64,000 nucleotides of DNA from a virus: positions 1 through 64,000 of the IMG/VR virus record IMGVR_UViG_3300009085_000002; one strand, written 5' to 3'. The position numbers and the translations under genes are program-made. Numbering within the stretch: position 1 is the stretch's first letter; every line of letters begins with the position of its first letter. Positions 23,134 through 31,501 of this stretch are shown here, in pieces. The notes below the pieces were generated by a model, which was not told where the DNA came from, made no database searches, and saw nothing but the letters and a program-made list of their open reading frames with translations.

Positions 23134-24684
23134 ATGCAAAGTCAAAAACATCTAGTAAGAACTTTTGTAGCAAAAGATACAAATAACCTTACTTATGGAG
23201 CACTTATAAATGACTATTCAGATATGGCAGACGGCCAAATTGCAGTCATTGATAATGATAATAAAACAGTTGGTATTAGCGCAGCTACCAACACTATAAC
23301 TGGAAAAACTGTTGTTAGATTAGTTTGTAGGAGAGGAACAGAATTATTTTATTCTCCTTTTATAACTAAAGCTACAGTTGCAGCTAAAATAGTAGAAACT
23401 GCTGCTGCTGTGGAACAGGTAACTTATATTGGTTACAATGGAGCTTCTGGAAGTATTGATACTACTACAAGTAATGAATTTTTCATTAAAGTAATAGATC
23501 AAAGCACTATAGATTCTGATAGGATTAATAGATGGACAGCACAATATGTTTCTAAAGCTTCTACTTCTGAAGCAACTATTTCTCAGAATCTTACCTGGAG
23601 TTTATTGGAAAATATGAACAAAACTATAGGATCTTATCCTAAAACTATGTTTAAGATTTCTAGAATTAATTCTAATGCTTTAGTATCAGCAAATGATTTT
23701 GTTAATGGTATTAAAGTAGTTAATGGTTATAATGTAATTGTTGGTGCAGCTAAAATTACTTTAACTGGTACTTCTGGTACTGCAAATGTTACAGGTATTG
23801 GTGGGTTAACTAAGCTTGCTACTTTTGATACAAATTTAACTACAACTGCTACTAATTTTGTAACTGCTCATGCTGCTGCTTATCTTGCCGTAGGAGTTAC
23901 ATTAACTTCTAGTACTACTAGTTTAATATTTACTCCTACTACTGCTTATGATTATTTAGCAGATCCAGTTATTACTAATGCAACAACAGATTTAGCAGGT
24001 ACAGTATTTACAGCTTTTGAGTATACTACTAATACTGATGCAGTTGTTGGTGATTATATTAGATTAGGCGCAACTACTACTACAGCATGTGCATTAACAT
24101 CTAGTGTTTATAAAATTACAGCTTTGTCTGGTAATAAAATTACCTTAGATATTCCTATAGTTGAAGCAACAGGTACTTATGCTGCTGGATCTGCTTATCA
24201 TGAAGTTATTCCTGCTGCAACTGCTGATGCTGCTGATTTTGGTATTAAAATTCAAGGTATTTCTAGATTTACTTATGATACTTATAGACCTGGTTATACC
24301 AGATATTATAAAAATAAATTTATTGTAGGTCTTGAAAACTTTACTAATACTGTAGTTACTTATACTACTGCTGGTTATGATGGTATTGGACAATATTATC
24401 AAGTAGCAGAAATGGAATGGTTTGATTATGGGCATCAAGGTAAATATCTAAGAGTAGGTAATCCATCTCCAGAATTTTCATTAAATGCAACTTCTGGTAA
24501 ATCTTATGACTGTATTAGTTTTACTGATGTTATTAAACATACTAGTATAGTATCAGGAGATGCAGATGCACCATTTACAATTCATTTATACTTACCATCA
24601 GATTCTACAAATGCTTATGATAATGATAAGACAGTTCAAATGATAGAAGACTGGTTAAGTATAACTCTAAAAGATTATTCCTAA
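23134..24684 (+). CDS. Virion structural protein with Ig-like insert
   Basis: A 516-residue protein, last in the capsid operon, ended by a terminator at 24698-24723. Its N-terminal third is beta-rich, and residues 200-270 (LTGTSGTANVTGIGGLTKLA and onward, FVTAHAAAYLAVGVTLTSS) match a domain that is frequent in phage structural proteins, from memory. The protein has a higher Ala, Thr and Gly content than its neighbours, fitting a surface protein. Likely a head decoration or head-associated protein; a tail protein cannot be excluded. Confidence 0.55.
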   Translation: MQSQKHLVRTFVAKDTNNLTYGALINDYSDMADGQIAVIDNDNKTVGISAATNTITGKTVVRLVCRRGTELFYSPFITKATVAAKIVETAAAVEQVTYIGYNGASGSIDTTTSNEFFIKVIDQSTIDSDRINRWTAQYVSKASTSEATISQNLTWSLLENMNKTIGSYPKTMFKISRINSNALVSANDFVNGIKVVNGYNVIVGAAKITLTGTSGTANVTGIGGLTKLATFDTNLTTTATNFVTAHAAAYLAVGVTLTSSTTSLIFTPTTAYDYLADPVITNATTDLAGTVFTAFEYTTNTDAVVGDYIRLGATTTTACALTSSVYKITALSGNKITLDIPIVEATGTYAAGSAYHEVIPAATADAADFGIKIQGISRFTYDTYRPGYTRYYKNKFIVGLENFTNTVVTYTTAGYDGIGQYYQVAEMEWFDYGHQGKYLRVGNPSPEFSLNATSGKSYDCISFTDVIKHTSIVSGDADAPFTIHLYLPSDSTNAYDNDKTVQMIEDWLSITLKDYS

Positions 24685-24697
24685 TATTTAAATTAAT

Positions 24698-24723
24698 ATA
24701 AGGCTCTATAAAAGGAGCCTTAT
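24698..24723 (+). terminator. Intrinsic terminator ending the capsid operon
   Basis: A 9-bp perfect stem ATAAGGCTC/GAGCCTTAT (24698-24706, 24715-24723), 8-base loop, followed by ACTTTTCTTAT. The arms lie 14-39 bases past the stop of the 23134 gene. Confidence 0.8.
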
Positions 24724-24740
24724 ACTTTTCTTATAATTTA

Positions 24741-24772
24741 TTTGACAATTAACTTAAATTTTATTATCTTTG
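24741..24772 (+). promoter_or_regulatory. Bacteroidota-type promoter, nearly leaderless transcript
   Basis: TTTG (24741-24744), 20 bases, TATCTTTG (24765-24772): an exact consensus match. The next ATG is at 24777, only four bases after the box, so transcription should start at or next to the start codon. Confidence 0.85.
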
Positions 24773-24776
24773 TTAT

Positions 24777-24944
24777 ATGGCAAAAACTAAATATAAGCCT
24801 AAAGGAAAGTTAGGTTTAGGCACAAGATTTAAACAGCTTACTAAAAAAGTAGGTTCTTCTACTTTAGCTGCGTGGATAGGTAGAAAAAAATATGGTAAAT
24901 CTAAATTTCAAAGTCTAGCAACTAAAGGAAGAAAGGATAAATAA
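24777..24944 (+). CDS. Small basic protein (55 aa)
   Basis: A 55-residue, strongly basic protein: MAKTKYKPKGKLGLGTRF and later AAWIGRKKYGKSKFQSL, then KGRKDK. The LAAWIGRKKYGK segment resembles a small basic family encoded among phage structural genes, from memory. The composition is similar to internal head or DNA-condensing proteins. It has its own promoter, predicted to give a nearly leaderless message. Confidence 0.6.
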   Translation: MAKTKYKPKGKLGLGTRFKQLTKKVGSSTLAAWIGRKKYGKSKFQSLATKGRKDK

Positions 24945-24945
24945 T

Positions 24946-25305
24946 ATGTCTGTAACTATACCAGGATTAGCCACTCTAATAGAGTCTTTTAGAATATTTT
25001 ATGAGAAAAATCCAAAGAAAATGATTGAAAATAGGGAGTACCAAAAAGTACTTCCTTATATGTTATTATTATTAGAACAAATTAAGCCTATCTTAGAAGC
25101 TATACAAACAATATTTAATACATTTTTATTTACAGCTTCTTTAGTTGTTGTAGATGGATATATTTATTTTTGTGTTGATTCTAGTTTAAACATTAATTTA
25201 GTAGGAACTATTAGAATGGGAGAATCTGATGATGGTTTCTTTGTAATTGATAGGTTAACAATTGCTAGTGATCCTCCTGTATGGGATAATTTATTTAAAA
25301 GTTAA
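24946..25305 (+). CDS. Hypothetical protein (119 aa)
   Basis: A 119-residue protein from ATG 24946, one base after the previous stop codon. It has a helical N-terminal part (ENREYQKVLPYMLLLLEQIKPILEAIQT), and a beta-like C-terminal part with VVVDGYIYFCVDSSL and MGESDDGFFVIDRL. It is not a membrane protein overall despite the leucine run. No family recognised. It lies before the fibre gene in one transcript. Confidence 0.55.
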   Translation: MSVTIPGLATLIESFRIFYEKNPKKMIENREYQKVLPYMLLLLEQIKPILEAIQTIFNTFLFTASLVVVDGYIYFCVDSSLNINLVGTIRMGESDDGFFVIDRLTIASDPPVWDNLFKS

Positions 25306-25315
25306 AAATATAAGT

Positions 25316-28300
25316 ATGAAAAAAAAGATATTATTATGTTTAATGCTATTAGGTTCTTTATTATGTCATGGTCAATTTGATACTTCTTTTTTTTATAAGA
25401 ATGTAAAAATACAAAATAAGGACTTAGTAGTTGATACAGTTAAACTTAGATATGGAATATTATTTAGTAATGGAAGTTATCAGAGTATAGCTTTTGCTTC
25501 TAGTAATTATTATACAAAGTTACAAATAAATGATACTTTATTAGATTATTTAAGAAGTAATAATGATACAGCTACAAATTTAAGCATATCTGATTCACTT
25601 CTTAAATTCAATATGGGTAATAACTCTATATTATTTTTTGATGATACAGGAAATGTATATATAGGTAATTATCCTACAGTTCCAACACCTTCAGGTACCA
25701 GGAATGTTTTTATTGGATATCGTACTGGTTGGAAAGTTACAACTGGTTATGGTAATATAGGTATTGGATATCTATCATTAGATTCAGTAACTACTGGCAA
25801 TAAAATTGTATCAATAGGTGACTACTCAGGAACTAGAATTAAAACAGGTAATTCAAGTTTATTTATTGGATCTTTTTCAGGTCAAAATACACAAACTACA
25901 TCTGGACAGACTAATACGTTTGTAGGATATGGTTCTGGAACTCAAAATACAACAGGTTATGAAAATGCTTATTATGGTTCATTCTCTGGTAATCAAAATA
26001 TAACTGGAATAAGAAATACTGCTTTAGGTGAATATAATTATTATGGAGATTCAGCTAATGCAGGTAGTTATAATGTCTATGTGGGTTATGGGGTTGCAAG
26101 ACAAAATAGAGGGAACTTAAATATAATGCTAGGTGCATATTCTGGTTATGCTAATGTGGCTAATCAATATACAGGAGATACAAATATTTATTTAGGACCA
26201 TACTCAGGTTATGGATCTTATGGTGATAAAAATATTTATTTAGGCCCATATGCTGGTTATAATCAAACATCAGAAGATAATCTTCTCTTGATTGGCAATC
26301 AAAACTATGGATCTAAAGCCAACGAGTATACAAATTCTCTATTATACGGTAATTTTAGTACAAAACGATTATATATAAACAATTGGGTAAGTACTGATAC
26401 TATAGAAAACACAGACTCATTAACAATAAAGGCAAGTTCAAATGTTTTTAAATTTAAAAATGATGGGTTTCATGTTGGTACTAATGCAGATGGTTCTATA
26501 TATACAGGTAGTTTAACTTTTGGAAATGGTGCAAATATAGCAGATTCTTATAATACAATACAATTAGAAGATGATACTTTATTAATACGAAATACTGCAA
26601 ATGATAGCATTACATTAATACCAGGCGATACAGCTAAAATAGTATCAAATCATGATGATATATATATTAAAGAATTAACAACAGATTCAATTCATAATTT
26701 TAAAACTGATAGAATAGTTATTCCAGATCAGACATTATATAAAGGAACTCAATATTGGGGTAATAACTTAGGAGGTCGTTATTTAACTACTATAGGTGGT
26801 AATAATGTACCAGGGTGGGGAAACATAAGTGTAGGTGATAGTGCTGGAATGAATATTACTAACGGACACTATAATACATTTTTAGGCTTTAAGGCAGGAT
26901 ATGCAGCAACGCAGGCAATGGCAAATACTTGTATAGGTTATAGATCAGGGGAAAAAATAATTGGGAACGATACTATTTTTTATAACAGTGGAGTTGGATA
27001 TGCCAATACTTTCGTAGGCAGTCAGGCAGGACGTGACTGTGATACAGGAGGTTATAATACAGGTGTTGGTGTTGATGTACTACATAATTTAACCGGAGGC
27101 AAAAATAATTGTGCATTTGGGGTGCATGCTGGAAACAATACTACAGTAGGCATGTACAATTGTTATTTTGGATTTAGTTCTGGTTATAATAATACGACAG
27201 GGAGTTACAACGTAGCAATAGGATTAAATGCATTAACAGGAGGTGTTACTGTTAGTAATGCCGTAGGTATAGGACTGAATGCAGGAGCAGCTAACTTGGT
27301 AGATGGCAATATATTTATTGGTGGGCAGTCAGGTATAGCTAACACAACAGGTGCTGCTAACCAATATTTAGGATATTATGCAGGACGTTATAATCAATCA
27401 GGTGAAAATAACACTTTCTTTGGTAATTACGCAGGATATAATATGAATGGTGGTGGATACAATGTATTCATTGGCCACCAAGCCGGATATGGATCAACAG
27501 GTATTACTACACGTTATTACAACACAATGATAGGTTGTCAGGTAGCTACTGCCAACCAGGGGAACGCCAATACAATTATAGGATATCAGGCGCAGAAAAC
27601 AGCCACAAATGCAGGATCATGCACGATGATAGGGTATAAAGCCGGATATTATGAAACTGGTAATTATAAACTATATATAGCTAATTCAGACGATAGAACC
27701 CCTTTGATATATGGTGAGTTTGACAATAATAAAATAAATGTTAATGGTTCATTCGCTATCACAACTGAAAGCAATATGGGTTTAACTGATTCATGTGAAA
27801 AAACAACATTCAGTTCAGGAAATCCAGTACATACAATGATGGCTACAGACGGAGATGATTGGAGTTATACTATTAATACATCCGATCAGGCATTATTTCA
27901 AAATGCTGGTGGAGGGTATGTGTTTGATAATGATTTAAGTTATGAATTGAGACATGCATATATGGATTTTCAAGATAGCTCAGAAGTTGTTAATGTATCT
28001 CAAAACGTATATAGTTACATTACAAATGATAATAAAACATTGTTTACAACAATAGAGGCTTCAAATATTACAGAATCTGGTGATACATTGACAATAATAA
28101 CACCTGGTGATTATATTATAATGTTTTCATTTGAAGTTGAAAACTCATCGGTGGGTGATAGATATAGAATTGGTATTTTTAAAAACAACATAAAAGTTTT
28201 TTCTATAGGACAAAAATTCCCATCTGCCTCAGATACTAAAATAATATCAGGGTTTTATTATTTTGAGAATTTAGTAGCTGGGGATGATATTAGTTTTAGA

Positions 28301-28375
28301 GTTACAAATACAGTAGATAATGATGATCCTACATTTGTTACAGGTACTGTTTATTTTAGAAAAGAACATAATTAA
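25316..28375 (+). CDS. Repeat-rich fibre with signal peptide
   Basis: The ATG at 25316 gives 1019 residues; a longer TTG-started frame at 25262 overlaps the previous gene and is rejected. Residues 1-20 (MKKKILLCLMLLGSLLCHGQ) form a typical Bacteroidota secretion signal, odd for a virion protein. Two arrays of G-rich repeats follow (residues ~125-356 and ~488-811) with units such as NTFVGYGSG, ending in similar LLYGNFSTKRLYIN and LIYGEFDNNKINVNG motifs, as in fibre-like adhesins. The last ~150 residues form a beta-rich tip (GDYIIMFSFEVENSS). It is a likely receptor-binding fibre, or a surface protein acquired from the host. The second array is richer in G and C than the first. Confidence 0.6.
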   Translation: MKKKILLCLMLLGSLLCHGQFDTSFFYKNVKIQNKDLVVDTVKLRYGILFSNGSYQSIAFASSNYYTKLQINDTLLDYLRSNNDTATNLSISDSLLKFNMGNNSILFFDDTGNVYIGNYPTVPTPSGTRNVFIGYRTGWKVTTGYGNIGIGYLSLDSVTTGNKIVSIGDYSGTRIKTGNSSLFIGSFSGQNTQTTSGQTNTFVGYGSGTQNTTGYENAYYGSFSGNQNITGIRNTALGEYNYYGDSANAGSYNVYVGYGVARQNRGNLNIMLGAYSGYANVANQYTGDTNIYLGPYSGYGSYGDKNIYLGPYAGYNQTSEDNLLLIGNQNYGSKANEYTNSLLYGNFSTKRLYINNWVSTDTIENTDSLTIKASSNVFKFKNDGFHVGTNADGSIYTGSLTFGNGANIADSYNTIQLEDDTLLIRNTANDSITLIPGDTAKIVSNHDDIYIKELTTDSIHNFKTDRIVIPDQTLYKGTQYWGNNLGGRYLTTIGGNNVPGWGNISVGDSAGMNITNGHYNTFLGFKAGYAATQAMANTCIGYRSGEKIIGNDTIFYNSGVGYANTFVGSQAGRDCDTGGYNTGVGVDVLHNLTGGKNNCAFGVHAGNNTTVGMYNCYFGFSSGYNNTTGSYNVAIGLNALTGGVTVSNAVGIGLNAGAANLVDGNIFIGGQSGIANTTGAANQYLGYYAGRYNQSGENNTFFGNYAGYNMNGGGYNVFIGHQAGYGSTGITTRYYNTMIGCQVATANQGNANTIIGYQAQKTATNAGSCTMIGYKAGYYETGNYKLYIANSDDRTPLIYGEFDNNKINVNGSFAITTESNMGLTDSCEKTTFSSGNPVHTMMATDGDDWSYTINTSDQALFQNAGGGYVFDNDLSYELRHAYMDFQDSSEVVNVSQNVYSYITNDNKTLFTTIEASNITESGDTLTIITPGDYIIMFSFEVENSSVGDRYRIGIFKNNIKVFSIGQKFPSASDTKIISGFYYFENLVAGDDISFRVTNTVDNDDPTFVTGTVYFRKEHN

Positions 28376-28396
28376 TACTCACTAAAAATAAATTAT

Positions 28397-28642
28397 ATGG
28401 CAAAAATAGGATTTTTTCAAGAAGATGTAGGAATAAATTCTTCAACAAGATTAATTTTTATAATAGGCTCTATTATTAACTTATCTGTTTTAGTAGGAAT
28501 GGTTTTTAAATTAAAAGTAGATCCCATAGTAGCTGCAACTTTCTTTGGAATGGTTGAAAGTGTATTATGTGGTTTAAAATTAATACAAAATCATCAAGAA
28601 TTAAAATCAACTAATAAACCTAATAAAGAGGAGGAGGATTAA
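28397..28642 (+). CDS. Probable holin (two TM segments)
   Basis: An 81-residue protein with hydrophobic helices at about residues 18-36 (LIFIIGSIINLSVLVGMVF) and 44-60, and a highly charged C-terminal tail with several Lys and Glu. This is the topology of a small class II-type holin that opens the inner membrane at lysis. It lies next to membrane genes and a spanin-like protein. Alternative: another small membrane protein of the same size. Confidence 0.5.
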   Translation: MAKIGFFQEDVGINSSTRLIFIIGSIINLSVLVGMVFKLKVDPIVAATFFGMVESVLCGLKLIQNHQELKSTNKPNKEEED

Positions 28643-28782
28643 TGTATACTTTTATGTTTATAAGTGGAGGAGATATGTGTACTGAAAATATATTTGCATC
28701 TTCAGCTACTGAAGCATGGAAAATATTTGAAGCATCACATCCTGGAATTCATCCTATTAGTGGTCCTAAAAAGGAAACCTAA
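28642..28782 (+). CDS. Very small protein (46 aa)
   Basis: A 46-residue frame from ATG 28642, starting on the last base of the previous stop codon and ending one base before the next ATG. It begins MYTFMFISGGDMCTENIF and continues with a short helical stretch (SATEAWKIFEASHPG). The tight packing supports it being real. The 28784 gene could be translated from an upstream GTG at 28664, but this small frame would then be read over. Function unknown. Confidence 0.45.
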   Translation: MYTFMFISGGDMCTENIFASSATEAWKIFEASHPGIHPISGPKKET

Positions 28783-28783
28783 T

Positions 28784-29218
28784 ATGAGAAAATTAATAGA
28801 TATATCAGTAATAATAAGTATATTTATTTCTATAATTTGGTTATTTTATTTTGAAGATCTTGTTTATCCTAGTAATAGTAAATTTTTATTTATTCAAGAT
28901 AAAATAAATTTAAACAATAATATAGAAATTGAGTGTAATAATAATATAAGAGTGGTTATGCTATTTTTATATTATTCTAAAGAATACTTACCTTACATAT
29001 TATTACTGATATTCTATTACAAGTTTACAGAATTTAAATCTTTTTATTTTGGATCTATTATATTTTTTATTTCAATGTTTTTAATTTCTACATTATTGTT
29101 AATATTTGAAACTACCAACTATAAAGAATTAATAGGAGATCCTATAATAGGATATGGTTTAATTTTAATATTTATAGTTGCCTTATTTACTAGAAAACAT
29201 ATTATAAAAAATTTATGA
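28784..29218 (+). CDS. Membrane protein, four TM segments
   Basis: The ATG at 28784 (MRKLIDISVIISIFISIIW) gives 144 residues; a longer GTG-started frame at 28664 is rejected because ATG directly follows the previous stop. Four hydrophobic helices are visible at about residues 6-22, 63-80, 86-105 and 119-138. It is probably part of the lysis cassette or a membrane-protective protein. It overlaps the next gene by four bases. Confidence 0.6.
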   Translation: MRKLIDISVIISIFISIIWLFYFEDLVYPSNSKFLFIQDKINLNNNIEIECNNNIRVVMLFLYYSKEYLPYILLLIFYYKFTEFKSFYFGSIIFFISMFLISTLLLIFETTNYKELIGDPIIGYGLILIFIVALFTRKHIIKNL

Positions 29219-29682
29219 AAGAAAAAATTGTAACACCTAATCTATTTTTTAAATGGTTTAAAAATAACTGGAGTACAACAATAATAATAGTAACACTAAT
29301 AGTAACTGTATATGGATATATTACAAGTACTCAAGTTACTGCATATAATGTAAAAAAGTTACAAGATAAAGAGCTTATAAAGGAAAATATAGAAGATTTA
29401 AATGATCTTATTAATGAAAAAAATTCTAGAATAAATAAGTTACAATATAGAAATATATGTAGAGATATAAGTATTTCAAGAAAAAAGAGTAAAGAAACTA
29501 TTGAAACTTTATTAGAAGAAATACGAAAAGATAGTGAGGAAATTCTTAAACTAGAACAAGAAGTAGAAAGATTGATAGAAGATAAAAAAGAAGAAAAGGA
29601 CAAATTAAAGGGTATTTATTATAGAACTCTTCCTCTTAATTCTGATGAGGTGTTAGTTAATTTAAATGAATTACAAGAATGA
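29215..29682 (+). CDS. Probable inner-membrane spanin (Rz-like)
   Basis: A 155-residue protein with one N-terminal membrane helix (about residues 21-38, TTIIIVTLIVTVYGYIT) followed by a long coiled-coil (residues 50-130) with regular Leu, Glu and Lys. That is the plan of an i-spanin, which crosses the periplasm to fuse the two membranes at the end of lysis. It is followed by a protein with an outer-membrane-like C-terminus, which would be the partner. No sequence motif defines spanins, so confidence is moderate. Confidence 0.5.
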   Translation: MKEKIVTPNLFFKWFKNNWSTTIIIVTLIVTVYGYITSTQVTAYNVKKLQDKELIKENIEDLNDLINEKNSRINKLQYRNICRDISISRKKSKETIETLLEEIRKDSEEILKLEQEVERLIEDKKEEKDKLKGIYYRTLPLNSDEVLVNLNELQE

Positions 29683-30254
29683 AAAGATACAATTTTGGAC
29701 TAACTTTATTATTAATAATAATAAGTTTTATATTAGGTTTATATACTAGACCATATATTTTTAAAGAAAAAGTAGTTACTTTAATAGATACTATATTTAT
29801 TGATACTAGTACTATAATAATTGATACAGTTCCTACATTAATTACTCAAACAGTTATAATACCACAATATGATACTATAATAAAGATAGTTGAAGGAAAG
29901 ATTAGAATTGATACTTTGGAAGTAGTTCAAGACTATATATTGGCTAGAGAATATGAAACTAAATTAGATACAAATGAAGTATCTTTAGATATAATAAGTA
30001 TAGTACATTTAAATAAACTAAAAGAACAAAGATTAGCTATAAAAAATAATAGAATTACTTCTATAATCAATAAAACAGAAATTATAGATAATAGTAAAGG
30101 TTGGTATATTGGAGGTAATATAACACAATCTATTAAAACTGAGTTTGGTATATCTTCTTTATATAAGACTAAAAAGAATGATATATTTGAGATAGGTGCG
30201 CAATTTACTAACCCTAACATAGGATTAAAATTAGGTTATTATAGAAAATTTTAA
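29679..30254 (+). CDS. Membrane-anchored protein with outer-membrane-like C-terminus
   Basis: A 191-residue protein with an N-terminal membrane anchor (residues 9-25, LLLIIISFILGLYT), then beta-like repeats, and a C-terminal run with alternating residues (YIGGNITQSIKTEFG, DIFEIGAQFTNPNIGLKLGYY) that ends in a terminal Phe, the sign of beta-strands that sit in an outer membrane. With the coiled-coil protein before it, this could be a spanin-type pair that bridges both membranes. It overlaps its neighbour by four bases. No established family was recognised. Confidence 0.5.
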   Translation: MKRYNFGLTLLLIIISFILGLYTRPYIFKEKVVTLIDTIFIDTSTIIIDTVPTLITQTVIIPQYDTIIKIVEGKIRIDTLEVVQDYILAREYETKLDTNEVSLDIISIVHLNKLKEQRLAIKNNRITSIINKTEIIDNSKGWYIGGNITQSIKTEFGISSLYKTKKNDIFEIGAQFTNPNIGLKLGYYRKF

Positions 30255-30256
30255 AT

Positions 30257-30988
30257 ATGGAAAATTTTGTAACTTTAAATAAAATTATATATAGAATATG
30301 GGAATCCTTAAGAGCTGGTATATATAATGATGATTCTTTAAATGATAGAATCATAGAGAATGATATTGTAAATGCTAGAGGATTATTACTTAGAAATGAA
30401 TTAAGTAAAAATAGAACTATTGATGTGTCTATAAGACAAAGAATATCTAATATAAAAGTAGAAGAAACATCAAATCCTAATTTATATGGGTATAATAAAA
30501 TGTATCTTAAAACAAAAACAACTATTCCTAGGACTATAGAAAGATATCATAAACCTACTATAACTAGTATAACTATAGCAAATGATAGTTATAATAATAT
30601 CCCTTTATTAGATTTTAATATAGTAGATTTAGTAGGAAATGGTAGATTTAATACTAATAAGGAATTTTCATTTTTACATGATGAGTATTTGTTTATACAT
30701 AATCCAACAAGAAGTACTGCATCTAGTTATATAACATATTATAAAACTACTTATACTTCTCTATCTGCATTGACTGCTGATGAAATTAATTTAGATATAG
30801 AGGGAGTATTTCAGAATCCTAAGGATGCAAATGTATTATTAACTAATGATGATGAGTATCCATTATCTACTTGGATGGTAGATGTTATTATTGGAATGAT
30901 TTTAGATAAATATTTAAAAGTAGATGTGCGTGCTCTCAAAGATACTACTAATGATAATAATCTTAAGTTAGAAGCAACAAATGGATAG
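30257..30988 (+). CDS. Probable tail ring/adaptor protein
   Basis: A 243-residue protein from ATG 30257 (stop TAG at 30986). It has a helical N-terminal half (IIYRIWESLRAGIYNDDSLNDRI), a beta-rich centre and a helical C-terminus (TWMVDVIIGMILDKYLKVD). It stands first in the tail module, just before the IHF-like and P22 gp4-like genes, as ring or connector proteins do in crAss-like phages. The role is inferred from position. Confidence 0.55.
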   Translation: MENFVTLNKIIYRIWESLRAGIYNDDSLNDRIIENDIVNARGLLLRNELSKNRTIDVSIRQRISNIKVEETSNPNLYGYNKMYLKTKTTIPRTIERYHKPTITSITIANDSYNNIPLLDFNIVDLVGNGRFNTNKEFSFLHDEYLFIHNPTRSTASSYITYYKTTYTSLSALTADEINLDIEGVFQNPKDANVLLTNDDEYPLSTWMVDVIIGMILDKYLKVDVRALKDTTNDNNLKLEATNG

Positions 30989-31499
30989 TGGATATAAGTA
31001 CAGAACTCATGTAGGAGCAAAGGATATATATAAATATTATTGTAAGAAGACTGGTAATCCAATGAAACTTACAAGAGGTCAATTCACTAACCTTTTTAAG
31101 GAAATAATCAATCATTTTATGGATCTTATGATTCATAAAAATTTCCATTTAAAATTACCTAGAAGACTAGGAACAGTTTGTATTATTGAATATACTATAC
31201 AACTTAAAGAATATGATGGTAAATTAGTTAAAAGAGGATTAGCTCCAGATTGGTCAAAATGTCATATATTATGGGAAAAACTATATGGAAAAATGTCTTT
31301 AAAGGAGTGGGGTAAGATAAATAATAAACCTATAGTTTATTTTAAAACTAAAAGAAGATGTAAATTTCTATGGGATAAAAGAATATGTAATATTTCAAAT
31401 ACTAGAAGATATAGTATACATCATTTAAAACACCATAAACAAGAATTAGTACATAGTATAATTGAAGATGATAATTTAAAATTTAACAATAATAATTAA
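30981..31499 (+). CDS. IHF/HU-like DNA-binding protein
   Basis: A 172-residue basic protein. The core at residues 30-68 (KLTRGQFTNLFKEIINHFMD, then KLPRRLGTVCIIEY) resembles the HU/IHF pattern of two helices followed by the turn GFGTFxV, here RRLGTVCI. IHF-like genes are known to sit in the tail module of crAss-like genomes. It may bend or package DNA, or be carried in the virion. The C-terminal 90 residues are basic with many His and Lys. It overlaps the upstream gene by eight bases. Confidence 0.65.
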   Translation: MDSGYKYRTHVGAKDIYKYYCKKTGNPMKLTRGQFTNLFKEIINHFMDLMIHKNFHLKLPRRLGTVCIIEYTIQLKEYDGKLVKRGLAPDWSKCHILWEKLYGKMSLKEWGKINNKPIVYFKTKRRCKFLWDKRICNISNTRRYSIHHLKHHKQELVHSIIEDDNLKFNNNN

Positions 31500-31501
31500 T
31501 T

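Noticed and set aside
23344-24438. Leftward frames inside the 23134 gene
   Set aside because: Low-complexity Ser/Ile/Tyr-rich shadows of a rightward gene, with no start context of their own.
25262-25315. Longer N-terminus for the fibre gene
   Set aside because: TTG start overlapping the previous gene; ATG 25316 gives a clean signal peptide.
28664-28783. Longer N-terminus for the 28784 gene (GTG start)
   Set aside because: A 46-codon frame fits exactly between the neighbours and ATG 28784 follows its stop.
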